From: a virus
Length of the DNA stretch: 39,972 nucleotides
Virus record (IMG/VR): IMGVR_UViG_3300021406_000007
Location: 1 to 39,972 of that record
Strand: one strand, 5' to 3'
Shown here: positions 18,521 through 27,445 of the stretch, piece by piece
Numbering within the stretch: the stretch's first letter is position 1
Layout of the letters: each line of letters opens with the position of its first letter
Notes under the pieces: model-generated
Databases searched by the model: none
What the model was told of the DNA's origin: nothing
Seen by the model: the letters and a program-made list of their open reading frames with translations, nothing else
Translations under genes and position numbers: made by a program

Positions 18521-19143
18521 TGATTCCAACCCCACAAGATCCTTATAACAATAAAATCCCAGGAGCTAACGACTTTCTAGCAGTATCTCAGGGGGATTTT
18601 TTAAGCGATTTTGGGCAGTTATATAATGCTTTTGTAAGAAATCATGTTGCTTTAGATGCTGCTTCATCTGCCGGAGATCATACAAATATTCAATTTGCTC
18701 TACAAGGACAAGGACCTAATACTAATGTAGGTGAAATTTCTCTTTATTCAAAATCAGTTGTTAAACCTTCTGAAACATTTGATAGTCTTTTTTTAAGATA
18801 TCAAGGAGGTCAAGCAGCTGGTCAAGAAGTTCAAATGACAAATTATCAATTATATCAACCAGAAAATCAACCTGGACAAACCGGGACATTTACTTTTCTT
18901 CCTGGAGGACTAATTTTATATTTTGGATTTGTTAATTTTTCTAAAACAAATAGTAATTTAGATTTAAAACCTTTTATTACTACAAATTTGATAGCAGTAA
19001 ATTTTTGCACTAAAGGGACTATTCCGCTTATTTCCCCTTGGGTAGAAATTTTATCAGAACAGCCGGGACTTATTAAGACTTTAATGGGACAAAGTTTTGT
19101 AGAGAATACTGAATATTTTTATATAGTTTTAGGTAATACATGA
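18520..19143 (+). CDS. Tail-region paralogue 2
   Basis: 207 residues. Matches paralogue 1 in SQGDFLSDFGQLYNAFVRNH, GDHTNIQF (from the GMHDIMIL position), FLRYQGG and FLPGGLILYFGF. Its ATG begins on the last base of paralogue 1, so the genes are tightly coupled. Confidence 0.7.
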   Translation: MIPTPQDPYNNKIPGANDFLAVSQGDFLSDFGQLYNAFVRNHVALDAASSAGDHTNIQFALQGQGPNTNVGEISLYSKSVVKPSETFDSLFLRYQGGQAAGQEVQMTNYQLYQPENQPGQTGTFTFLPGGLILYFGFVNFSKTNSNLDLKPFITTNLIAVNFCTKGTIPLISPWVEILSEQPGLIKTLMGQSFVENTEYFYIVLGNT

Positions 19144-19718
19144 CATATTCTCCGATAACACCGCAATCCCAGCCATCCCCAGCAGATACGCAATCACAAA
19201 TTCAAACTAATTTCTCTACTTTTGCCTCGATTTTTGCTGCAAACCATACGGCATTAAATAAAAAAAATCAGGGCGATCATGAAGCAGTTATTCTTGAAAA
19301 ACAATCTGCTGACCCTGGAGTATTTCTGGATTTAGTTTCGTTATATGCAAAAGATGCTATTTCTCAATCGGGAACTCAACCACAATTATTTGCTAGAATT
19401 AAACAATTCATTCCTTTAGTAACAAATAGTCCTATGCAATTAACGCAAAGCACTGTTAATACGGTAGGTCCTAATCAATTTCAAAGCTTCTTGCCTGGTA
19501 ACTTTATGTTATATTTTGGGATTACAACATCTAACGGAACTATAACACTTTCTCCAGCACCTACCTCAATTAATACAGCTATTGCAATCCCAAATCAGTT
19601 AACAAACAATATTGCTAGTAAAGTTAGTACAAATATTACGAGTAACGCAACATTTGATATAATTTCAAATGCTACTGGAGTTTTTTCATTTACTTGGATA
19701 GCCATAGCCATAGCATGA
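19140..19718 (+). CDS. Tail-region paralogue 3
   Basis: 192 residues. Shows SQIQTNFSTFASIFAANHTAL, QGDHEAVILEKQS, LFARIKQ, PMQLTQSTV and FLPGNFMLYFGITTSNGTIT. ATGA overlap on both sides. Most divergent in its Asn/Thr-rich C-terminus. Confidence 0.7.
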   Translation: MTYSPITPQSQPSPADTQSQIQTNFSTFASIFAANHTALNKKNQGDHEAVILEKQSADPGVFLDLVSLYAKDAISQSGTQPQLFARIKQFIPLVTNSPMQLTQSTVNTVGPNQFQSFLPGNFMLYFGITTSNGTITLSPAPTSINTAIAIPNQLTNNIASKVSTNITSNATFDIISNATGVFSFTWIAIAIA

Positions 19719-22240
19719 CAATACAACAATTTCTTATAGGCCCAATTAAGGACGGTGTACGCAAAGACATGCGTCCTTGGGCAACACCAGAAGATTCATT
19801 TGATACGTTGCTTAATGCTTATCAATTTCGAGGCAGGATCGTTAAAAAGAGCGGATATAGTCTATTAGGTCAGCTTGCTAATGGAACGCCTGTAATGGGT
19901 CTTAAAACGCGAGAACAGTTTGGTATTAATATTCAAAGCTTAGTTGCTTTCGATTTAACGACGGCATATGAATTTAATGGAACTTCTTTTGTAGTTTTGC
20001 CCTCCGTAATGCCTGTTGTTTGGAATGGAACAGATCACGATTTTTTCTATACTGCTAATTATGCCAATGCTTTTTGGGCAACAAATAATAAGCCTGGCTT
20101 GCATGGATGGAATTTAACAGCTATAGGCACATTTTCAGGATCGGCAGGCGTTGGAAATTCAGCCACGGTAAATGTGCTTGCAGCTGGTAACGGTGTTCAA
20201 GTCGGGGATCAGGTTTATTTTCTTAATCTTACAAGCAATGTACAAAATAATGCTGCTGTTCTAGCTGTTGTGACCGCTGCCGGAAACCCTTTCACAGTGC
20301 AGGCAGTCAATGTAAAAGCAACATTTACCTGGACAAATGGAAATTCCGCAACAGGGATTGTTTTAGATGCATCAAGAGCAATTAGTGGACAAGATGGGAT
20401 AAGGTATTATGGTGTTCTCAGTAATGGGACTGGTTGGGCTAATTATAATCCTCCCGTTGATCTTAATAATGCTTTACTAGCATCCTTGTTAATATTTCCA
20501 TATAGGGGATATCTTGTTTTTCTAAGTACAACTGAAGGTAACGAGAATCCTTTATCAGTTCAAACTTATACAAATAGAGCAAGGTGGACACAAATAGGAA
20601 CACCGTACTATTCTGCTCCTCAGCCAGTATTTCCTAACGTGCAAGGGATTGATATCAATGCAGCAAGAGACGACCTTTTTGGGCGCGGTGGGGCAAATGA
20701 TGCTCCTACTAACGAGGCTATTGTGGGTGCTGCTTTTATTCGTGATATACTCGTCGTTTATTTCACTCGCAGCACTTGGCGTTTGCGTTTCGTTAATAAT
20801 GCACAAAATCCGTTTGTTTGGGAGAGAGTTAATGTCGAGCTTGGCAGCGACTGCACGGGAAGTGCGATCCCATTTGACAAAGGATTAATGGCTATTGGCA
20901 ATCGTGGCATTGTTATCAGCGATGGCAATGATACGCAGCGTTTCGATGAAAAAATACCTGATGAGATATTCCAAATTAGGGCAACTAATTTTGGATTTCA
21001 GAGAGTTCAGGGAATTAGAACATTTAAAACTAGACTGAATTTTTGGACAATTCCAAGTGTTGAAAATCCGGATGGCACTTATCCAGATAAAGTGCTAGTT
21101 TTCAATTATGATACTAAGACATGGGCTTTTTTTGATGATAGTTTTACGTGTTTTGGATATTTTTATCCCTCAAGTTCAGGTGAAACATGGGCTGAATTAA
21201 CAAAGCCTTGGTCTACATATAGCGAATTAGCATGGAATAGCGGTGTTTCCTCAGATGGTTTTGAAGAAATTGTTGCAGGTAATCAGCAAGGATATGTTTT
21301 TCTTTTAGAACAACCGACTAGTTCTAATGCGCCTTCATTGACCATTCTAGGCATTACAACTGCCGATCCGGCGGTGTTTACTGTAATAAATAACAATTTG
21401 CCCAATGGGACATGGATAACATTATCGGGAATTGTAGGAATCACTAGTGATGACGGTGTATCCTTAAATGGAAGAAATTTCAAGATATCAAAGGCTTTAA
21501 CGACTGATGATCCATTTACTATCAGCGAATTCGAGGCAATAAATGGCGGCAATGCTATAGGTACTTCTTATACGACTACAATCGGATATACGCCAGTCAT
21601 TCCGGGGTCAGTTCAAATCAATGTTGGCTCGCTTATTTTTAAAGACAAAAATCTTGACGGAACATTGTTTGAAGCATCTAGCTTAGGATCTGGTGCAATT
21701 AATTACACGACTGGTGCAATTGTATTATCTTTTAACCCGGCAATTGGTTCTTCGGCTGTTGCGATTAGAGTTGTTTCCTATAATCCGGATCAAGGACTTG
21801 CAATTGTAGCTACGTCGGGAGCCTATATACCGAGCAGCGGTCAGTTAGCGACTATTAGCAATATAGGAATTCAGACAAAATTCTTTAACTTTTTCCAAAA
21901 TGCTCAAAGGTCACGTTTAAGCAAGATTGATTTTTATATGAATACAACGGCATCAGGTCAGTTAACTTGCGACGTATTGGCAGATTCAAGCGATGTTCCT
22001 GTTAACCCCCCTTTAAGCGATAATCCTCAATCTAATGTAATTTTGACAACGCAGAATCCATATCAAGTTGGAGGTGGACCTCAAACTATTTATAGGCTTT
22101 TCTGCGATGCACAAGCTCAGACGCTGCAATTAAGCTTATTCATGGCAGATGAACAAATGGCAGTCAACGCCATAAATGAGTCAGATTTCGAACTCTTGAG
22201 CATGGTTATGTATGTACGTCCTGGAGGTCGTCTCGTATGA
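19715..22240 (+). CDS. Tail hub / stabilisation protein (P22 gp10-like)
   Basis: Start ATG 19715 overlaps the preceding stop; 841 residues. The N-terminus (FLIGPIKDGVRKDMRPWATP, EDSFDTLLNAYQFRGRIVKK) and the following beta-propeller-like region (LKTREQFGINIQSLVAFDLT, GTDHDFFYTANYANAFWATN) are typical of podoviral tail hub proteins. The body carries an FCCH-like insertion (VGDQVYFLNLTSNV; LNGRNFKISKALTTDD). The C-terminus (YVRPGGRLV) is followed directly by another coupled gene. It should close the tail and link to fibres. Confidence 0.75.
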   Translation: MTIQQFLIGPIKDGVRKDMRPWATPEDSFDTLLNAYQFRGRIVKKSGYSLLGQLANGTPVMGLKTREQFGINIQSLVAFDLTTAYEFNGTSFVVLPSVMPVVWNGTDHDFFYTANYANAFWATNNKPGLHGWNLTAIGTFSGSAGVGNSATVNVLAAGNGVQVGDQVYFLNLTSNVQNNAAVLAVVTAAGNPFTVQAVNVKATFTWTNGNSATGIVLDASRAISGQDGIRYYGVLSNGTGWANYNPPVDLNNALLASLLIFPYRGYLVFLSTTEGNENPLSVQTYTNRARWTQIGTPYYSAPQPVFPNVQGIDINAARDDLFGRGGANDAPTNEAIVGAAFIRDILVVYFTRSTWRLRFVNNAQNPFVWERVNVELGSDCTGSAIPFDKGLMAIGNRGIVISDGNDTQRFDEKIPDEIFQIRATNFGFQRVQGIRTFKTRLNFWTIPSVENPDGTYPDKVLVFNYDTKTWAFFDDSFTCFGYFYPSSSGETWAELTKPWSTYSELAWNSGVSSDGFEEIVAGNQQGYVFLLEQPTSSNAPSLTILGITTADPAVFTVINNNLPNGTWITLSGIVGITSDDGVSLNGRNFKISKALTTDDPFTISEFEAINGGNAIGTSYTTTIGYTPVIPGSVQINVGSLIFKDKNLDGTLFEASSLGSGAINYTTGAIVLSFNPAIGSSAVAIRVVSYNPDQGLAIVATSGAYIPSSGQLATISNIGIQTKFFNFFQNAQRSRLSKIDFYMNTTASGQLTCDVLADSSDVPVNPPLSDNPQSNVILTTQNPYQVGGGPQTIYRLFCDAQAQTLQLSLFMADEQMAVNAINESDFELLSMVMYVRPGGRLV

Positions 22241-22746
22241 CAACTCCAACAAATCCACAGAATGACTTCAGCCCTTTTTTACCAACTACAGTTAATTTTC
22301 CTGAAGAGCAAGAGCGTCTAAAGACCTTTTTGGTTGATACTTTTGCCCAATATGCAGACGTTGTAAATGATAAAACTATTGGTGGATTCACACAGTCAGC
22401 CCAAGAATTTTCGGGAGAAAAATGGATTTACGATGACCCTAGAAGGACAAGAAACGGATTTAGGTGGATAGCACGAGTTAAGCAATATCCCAATGCTGGC
22501 ATACTAGTTTTAGATTCTCCAAATGACATAAATCCGCAATTCCGTATTACTCATATTTGGGGATCAGCATCTAAGCCTAATTCAATAGTTGGCGCAGGAG
22601 ATGGCGATTATTTTAGCTTTATGAACCGTGGAGATCCTAGAGTAACTTTCGATATGAATGATCTAGTCATTACGATAACTACCACTTTAGATTTAACTGC
22701 TTATGACGGATACATCATTGTCGAATATGTGCGTGATGGAAATTGA
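22237..22746 (+). CDS. Tail-associated structural protein
   Basis: 169 residues, ATGA overlap with the hub gene. The sequence has FPEEQERLKTFLVDTFAQYA, a helical N-terminus, then a beta domain (KQYPNAGILVLDSPNDINPQ; ITHIWGSASKPNS). It probably binds the hub or the tail needle region; no named family. The convergent minus-strand gene begins one base after its stop. Confidence 0.65.
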   Translation: MTTPTNPQNDFSPFLPTTVNFPEEQERLKTFLVDTFAQYADVVNDKTIGGFTQSAQEFSGEKWIYDDPRRTRNGFRWIARVKQYPNAGILVLDSPNDINPQFRITHIWGSASKPNSIVGAGDGDYFSFMNRGDPRVTFDMNDLVITITTTLDLTAYDGYIIVEYVRDGN

Positions 22747-23001
22747 TTATTCAGCCTTTTCTCTTAATCTAGAATCTTTTAACATGCAGCAATCTTTCAT
22801 ATGAAGCATCGTTTCCATTGCAAAAACTCTTTTATCAATATCGGTAACTTTTTGATCTATTTTATCAAGTTTATTTTCTATATTTTCAAATCTTTTATTC
22901 ATAGTCATCCACATTCCACCTAATGCAGCCATAATGACGGTAGTTTGAATCCCAATGATCCACATCATAATTTGAGCAAATCTCCAAGTGTTTTCATCCA
23001 T
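22747..23001 (-). CDS. Small membrane protein with coiled coil (XhlA-like layout)
   Basis: 84 residues: transmembrane helix about 8-32 (AQIMMWIIGIQTTVIMAALG) then a heptad coiled coil (NKRFENIENKLDKIDQKVTD) and a Cys pair (DCCML). This topology recalls hemolysin XhlA-like or holin-accessory proteins. Encoded against the tail operon, so it needs its own promoter. Function in lysis is inference. Confidence 0.5.
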   Translation of the reverse strand: MDENTWRFAQIMMWIIGIQTTVIMAALGGMWMTMNKRFENIENKLDKIDQKVTDIDKRVFAMETMLHMKDCCMLKDSRLREKAE

Positions 23002-23088
23002 ATGGTCCTCAATCGTTCAATGTTTTGAAATAGATTATCACATAAAAACCGATAAATGCTAGGATAAAGAAAAAAATACGAGGTATTT

Positions 23089-23790
23089 ATGGCAGTAGAT
23101 CCCGCAACAATGATGGCTGTATCCAGTGTTCTTTCTACTATTATTGGCGGTTTGACAGGGCAAAAAGGACAAAGTAGTTCTACTTTTAATAAAGGACAGC
23201 TTAAAGGTCTTGATGAAATACTGAATAGTATTAAAAGTGGAATTGGTGGACCTAATCAAGATATTACTCAGTCCCAGCCTTATCAGCAAGGTAATGAGTT
23301 TTTTAATTCATTGTTTAATAATCCTGAGTTTTTCAATAGATTTGAAGCTCCGGCTTTTAGGCAATTTGAGGAAGATATAGCTCCAGGATTGGCCAATAGA
23401 TATGCTAGCATGGGTTCTGGTGGTTCCACAGGTTCCACGGGGTTTCGCAATCAAATGGTAAGAGAAGGCGGTAATCTTGCAACTAATCTGGCTGCTCAAC
23501 GAGGTCAAATGCAGCAAAATGCAGTCCCACAAATGCTTGGTTATGCACAACAGCCTGTCTCAAATTGGATGACTCAATTGCAAACAGCTTTACAACCTAC
23601 GCAGAACGTTTATCAACCTCCTTCAACGGGTGGTTTTGGTTCTCTGGCTGCACCATTTGCTCAAGGTGCTGCTTATCTTTACGGAAATCAAGCAGGGCAA
23701 AATCAGGCAAATCCTGGAGGAAATACAGGGTTTCAAAATCCCGCATCAATGCAGCGTGGTTATCCTGGGCAATATCCATCAACTACGTAA
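23089..23790 (+). CDS. Probable ejection protein 1
   Basis: 233 residues, starting MAVDPATMMAVSSVLSTIIG, a hydrophobic Ala/Ser/Gly segment, then Gln/Asn/Gly-rich sequence with a RNRYASMGSGGSTGSTGFR-like linker. Small, Gly-rich proteins with an N-terminal membrane-active segment encoded after the hub are typical of internal virion proteins (P22 gp7, T7 gp14 layout). GAGGTA precedes ATG. Confidence 0.6.
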   Translation: MAVDPATMMAVSSVLSTIIGGLTGQKGQSSSTFNKGQLKGLDEILNSIKSGIGGPNQDITQSQPYQQGNEFFNSLFNNPEFFNRFEAPAFRQFEEDIAPGLANRYASMGSGGSTGSTGFRNQMVREGGNLATNLAAQRGQMQQNAVPQMLGYAQQPVSNWMTQLQTALQPTQNVYQPPSTGGFGSLAAPFAQGAAYLYGNQAGQNQANPGGNTGFQNPASMQRGYPGQYPSTT

Positions 23791-23805
23791 TTAAAGGTTT
23801 AATTT

Positions 23806-25191
23806 ATGGTTTCTATCTTACCAGCCGCTAGGACCCCTTGGGATGTAATAGGGGCAGATGTCGGGCAAGCATTGCAGGGAGTTTTACCTGGGGCAGTTAG
23901 ACAAGGATATGAGCGCGGACAAATTCAAAATGGATTACAACAATTACAAAATATTTCTCCAGAAGAATTGAGAAATAGCAATCCCGTTCAATTACTTAGT
24001 AAAGTTTTAGGGCCATTTGCAGGAACTGAACAGGGGGCACAATATGCAAAAAGTATTATGCCATTTCTTTTAGAGCAAGCACGAATAAGTAAAGAACAGA
24101 ATGCAAATTATCCAGGCGAAAGAGATCGTCAAAATATTCCTCAAATGAATCAAAGAGAGCAACTACCAACATTTTTAAATCAACCTGCTCAACAACAAAA
24201 TCCTTTTTTTCCTAATAATATAGGCCCTCAAGGTGGTCCAGGTAACGCACCACAGGCGGCAACTACTGGACAAAAACAACCTTTATTAACAAGGGATCAA
24301 AAGATTGCAGATGCTAAAAATTTACAAAAGCAATTGAATATTCCCTTTTCGGAAGCATTGAAAATAGTTAATGAAGGTGAAGCTGATAAAAAATTAATGA
24401 ATCAAGAAGTAGAAAATGAGCGTCAAGAAAGAATTGGATCACAACAGGATTACGGTAAAAGAGCTGTAGATGAGTTATTACGTTTAAATCCTGATGCTAC
24501 TCCAGAGCAACAAGCTATTTTTAAGAAAAAAGGTGAAGAATTTTCTACTAAAGGAACGAGTGAAGGTCAAATCGATAGGGCAATTGCAGCAGAGGCAACT
24601 AAATTTAGAAATTTGATTAGAGGTATCGAAGATTCAATGTCCGCACCAAGAGCTTTGAATAAATTTCAAAGGGCTTTTCTTGGAAATGAAAAAAGTTTTA
24701 ATCAAGCTGCATCTGATTTAAGGGTAAAATTAAAGCCTTTGTTAAACGAAGGACTTTATGATACAGCTAGAAACCTATTAAATAATCTTGGTTATTATCC
24801 AGAAGAAAGAGAAACAATAGTTAATCCTTTAAATGATCAATCTAAAACATTGATTCGTTTATCTCCTAAAGCTGTTATGCAAACAAAAATAGGTGATACA
24901 AATCCTCCTTCTTATGAAAAATCATATACAAATAATGATAAACAAAATTTATATGATAATTTAAAAGATTTGTTAAAGAAAGAGCCAAATTTAAGTTTAG
25001 TTTTAGGAAGAAAAGGTTTTGAGGATAGGAATTATGATTGGAGAATTTACAAGGATACTATTAATCAATTAATAGAAAATGGTGAATTTGTTCCCACTGA
25101 TGATCAACGAAAGCAAATGGATTATTTGGATGAGCCTCCTTTGAATAGTCTTCAAAAAATACTTCATGGATTAAATTTAATAGGTAGATAA
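23806..25191 (+). CDS. Probable ejection protein 2
   Basis: 461 residues. N-terminus VIGADVGQALQGVLPGAVRQ with an amphipathic helix and a Gln/Pro/Asn-rich middle (about residues 100-165), followed by a long helical region. Second of three consecutive genes after the hub, as in the P22 gp7-gp20-gp16 set. Its stop overlaps the start of the next gene (TAATGA). Confidence 0.6.
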   Translation: MVSILPAARTPWDVIGADVGQALQGVLPGAVRQGYERGQIQNGLQQLQNISPEELRNSNPVQLLSKVLGPFAGTEQGAQYAKSIMPFLLEQARISKEQNANYPGERDRQNIPQMNQREQLPTFLNQPAQQQNPFFPNNIGPQGGPGNAPQAATTGQKQPLLTRDQKIADAKNLQKQLNIPFSEALKIVNEGEADKKLMNQEVENERQERIGSQQDYGKRAVDELLRLNPDATPEQQAIFKKKGEEFSTKGTSEGQIDRAIAAEATKFRNLIRGIEDSMSAPRALNKFQRAFLGNEKSFNQAASDLRVKLKPLLNEGLYDTARNLLNNLGYYPEERETIVNPLNDQSKTLIRLSPKAVMQTKIGDTNPPSYEKSYTNNDKQNLYDNLKDLLKKEPNLSLVLGRKGFEDRNYDWRIYKDTINQLIENGEFVPTDDQRKQMDYLDEPPLNSLQKILHGLNLIGR

Positions 25192-26669
25192 TGACATCTC
25201 CAATTTTAAATGCTTTATCTTCTGGATATACTCAAAATCAGATAATTTCATATTTAATTAGAAAATTCCCGCAATATAAAAATCACATTAAAAATGCCCA
25301 AGCTGCTGGATTTAGTGCGGATAAAATATTGAAATATCTTGAAAAAGGACGAAAAGGAGTAACGGAAGAAAATTCTTCTAAAACAGAACATGAAAGAACT
25401 AGAGAAGCAGAAAGACGTACTCAATCAAATCAATTAAAAGGTGCAGGGGCTTTAGCAGCTACTGCGGCAGTTCCATTTGTGGCGCCAATGGCATCGGCTG
25501 CTTTATCTAGGGTAGCACCAGCTATTGCAAATAATTTACAAAATGTTATCCCAGCCGCAGGAAGTGTTTTGCAAAGGGCAGCTCCTCAATTATTTGGTCA
25601 AGGATCTATCCCTCAACATGCTCAAACATTACAAAATACAGCTAATGTCTCAGCGTCCACACAAGTTGGTATACCAACCAGCCATAACCAAATACCGAAC
25701 ACACAGCAAATCCAATCTGGTCAATCACAACAGCCTCCTATTATTAATCAAGTTACGCCAAATATAGCACAGCCTCAGCCAGTTGCGCAACCTGAAGGAA
25801 TTTCTAATTCTAAAGAAGTATTTGAAGAGAAAATGAAAGATATCCATAAATCTCTTCAAGAAGGCTTGACAGATAAAGCTAAAGCAATTGAAGCAAAAAA
25901 ATATTTGGAGAAACTGGGCATTAAAGACAAGGTTGACGATCTTCTAGCGCGTGGAAATAGTCCTGAGCAGGCAGCCGCGGCATTAGGCATGAAATCAGGT
26001 GATGGAAAGCTTAGAGGTACAATTGATCCTGAATTGCTGGCTAATATTGATGCTTATGCCAAAACAGCACAAGAGCAACCACAAGAACGCGCGCCAATGG
26101 AACAGCCACGCCAAAAATTGGATGAGGCCAAAGAAGCTGAAAGGAAGCCAATCGCAAAAAACGAAACTGTAGCCTCTCCGCATGGTGTTGGCGAAGTGAT
26201 AACTTCGAGAAATGGAAAATCTATAATCGAAGTCGATGGCAAGAAACATCAAGTAGATGATAAGAGTTTGCTAAAACCTCCTAAAGAGGCCGCCATTGAA
26301 GCTTTGGAATTGATTAAAGGTTTCACCCCAGAAGAGATGCGATCTACTCACCACATGCTTAATGCTTATGATGAAGGGGAAAAGAAAGGATTTTTCGTAT
26401 TTCATAACGGAAGTGCTTACGTTGTTGATGATATCAGTCCAGAAGAATATAAAGAACTTTCCGAAGAAGTTGAAAAAGCCAAGACGACAAGAGAAACAAT
26501 TATTGGAAAATGGGCTTCCGGTGAAGGTTCTCGAGGTGCAGGATATAATAAAGTTGTCAAAGGCGTTCGCGAAAGAAAGGTAGTTCCTGAATTGAAAAAG
26601 AAATTCAGAAAACTTAAAGTAGGATACAATCTACTGGCTGAATGGCAAAGGCTTTTAAATGAAAAATAA
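25191..26669 (+). CDS. Probable ejection protein 3 with KTSC-like C-terminal domain
   Basis: 492 residues. An N-terminal helical module (GYTQNQIISYLIRKFPQYKN), an Ala-rich membrane-like stretch (GALAATAAVPFVAPMASAAL, about 84-103), a Gln-rich linker, then a small beta segment GVGEVITSRNGKSIIEVDGK (KOW-like) and FVFHNGSAYVVDDISPEEYK, which resembles a KTSC domain. The basic C-terminus reads KKFRKLKVGYNLLAEWQ. A role in DNA delivery is inferred from position. Confidence 0.6.
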   Translation: MTSPILNALSSGYTQNQIISYLIRKFPQYKNHIKNAQAAGFSADKILKYLEKGRKGVTEENSSKTEHERTREAERRTQSNQLKGAGALAATAAVPFVAPMASAALSRVAPAIANNLQNVIPAAGSVLQRAAPQLFGQGSIPQHAQTLQNTANVSASTQVGIPTSHNQIPNTQQIQSGQSQQPPIINQVTPNIAQPQPVAQPEGISNSKEVFEEKMKDIHKSLQEGLTDKAKAIEAKKYLEKLGIKDKVDDLLARGNSPEQAAAALGMKSGDGKLRGTIDPELLANIDAYAKTAQEQPQERAPMEQPRQKLDEAKEAERKPIAKNETVASPHGVGEVITSRNGKSIIEVDGKKHQVDDKSLLKPPKEAAIEALELIKGFTPEEMRSTHHMLNAYDEGEKKGFFVFHNGSAYVVDDISPEEYKELSEEVEKAKTTRETIIGKWASGEGSRGAGYNKVVKGVRERKVVPELKKKFRKLKVGYNLLAEWQRLLNEK

Positions 26670-26754
26670 TCTATCTAAGTCAGAAATCAAACATCTCAAT
26701 AAGCTATCATGGATGATGGAGCTTATTAAAAAGGCTAAGAAAAAAAAGAAGTGA
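26659..26754 (+). CDS. Tiny Lys-rich protein
   Basis: Thirty-one residues, MKNNLSKSEIKHLNKLSWMM then ELIKKAKKKKKK-like tail. It overlaps the end of the gene before by 11 bases and ends at the stop of the convergent minus gene. Confidence 0.4.
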   Translation: MKNNLSKSEIKHLNKLSWMMELIKKAKKKKK

Positions 26755-26961
26755 TTATTTTTTTCTCAATGGATGTTTTAAATATCTTTTCTTCATTAAT
26801 TCTAAAGTTGAGTCAACAAAATCTTCATCATATCCTTTCATTGCCATAGTTCCAATTAAACATGTTGAAAGAAATCCACACATTTGAGCAGAAGTATACT
26901 CTTTTTTCATAGCCCAATCAGTGATTAATTGATGTAATTCTAGAATATCATCTTCATTCAT
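26755..26961 (-). CDS. Hypothetical small protein
   Basis: 68 residues, MNEDDILELHQLITDWAMKK to LRKK. Helical with Cys 28 and 34 (MCGFLSTCLIGTMAMKG). Last gene of a three-gene minus-strand cassette; it overlaps the stop of the membrane gene at 26958. Confidence 0.55.
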   Translation of the reverse strand: MNEDDILELHQLITDWAMKKEYTSAQMCGFLSTCLIGTMAMKGYDEDFVDSTLELMKKRYLKHPLRKK

Positions 26962-27137
26962 TTCTTATTCCTTTCCTCGATAGCACATAATCTGCCATGA
27001 AAATCTCTTATTTCATCTTGAATTGCTTGAATTTGCGATGATGTATGTAAATATAGGGGGATTGTTGATCCAATTATCGTTACCATGACAATAGTCAATG
27101 AAATAATTAATTCAAGATTTAACTTTTGTCTTTCCAT
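26958..27137 (-). CDS. Small membrane protein with FHGRLCAIEE tail
   Basis: Fifty-nine residues: signal-anchor helix LIISLTIVMVTIIGSTIPLY (about 10-29) then a short coiled coil ending DEIRDFHGRLCAIEERNKK. It shares the layout of the gene at 22747. The tail resembles conserved ends of small phage membrane proteins. Too short for the usual ORF lists but well formed. Confidence 0.55.
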   Translation of the reverse strand: MERQKLNLELIISLTIVMVTIIGSTIPLYLHTSSQIQAIQDEIRDFHGRLCAIEERNKK

Positions 27138-27140
27138 GAT

Positions 27141-27347
27141 TTATCCTTTTGCTTTAGAAGCCAGAGATTTTATCAGTGATTCATGTATAAGATCAATCAC
27201 TTTCTTGCTGATTCTATAGGGACTACGTTTTCCGTTTCCAACACGTACAGAATTGATAAAACCTTTTTTTAAAGCTCGACGAATAGTGATTTCATGAACT
27301 GCGAAAATGATCGCCACTTCCTTAATACTATAGAATTCTTGTTCCAT
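27141..27347 (-). CDS. Helix-turn-helix DNA-binding protein (excisionase/HTH_17-like)
   Basis: Start ATG 27347 (AGG upstream) gives 68 residues: EFYSIKEVAIIFAVHEITIR is a MerR-like winged HTH beginning, followed by RALKKGFINSVRVGNGKRSP and YRISKKVIDLI. This is the usual HTH_17 module of excisionases and small regulators. No integrase is present, so regulation of the minus-strand cassette or the tail-fibre promoter is more likely. Confidence 0.75.
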   Translation of the reverse strand: MEQEFYSIKEVAIIFAVHEITIRRALKKGFINSVRVGNGKRSPYRISKKVIDLIHESLIKSLASKAKG

Positions 27348-27445
27348 ATGCAACCTATTCACAGAGAGCAACCATGATCAAATGAGATACTTCAAACTTT
27401 AATTATATTTATACATAGTAGGGGAAATCAAACAAAGAGGTTTAT

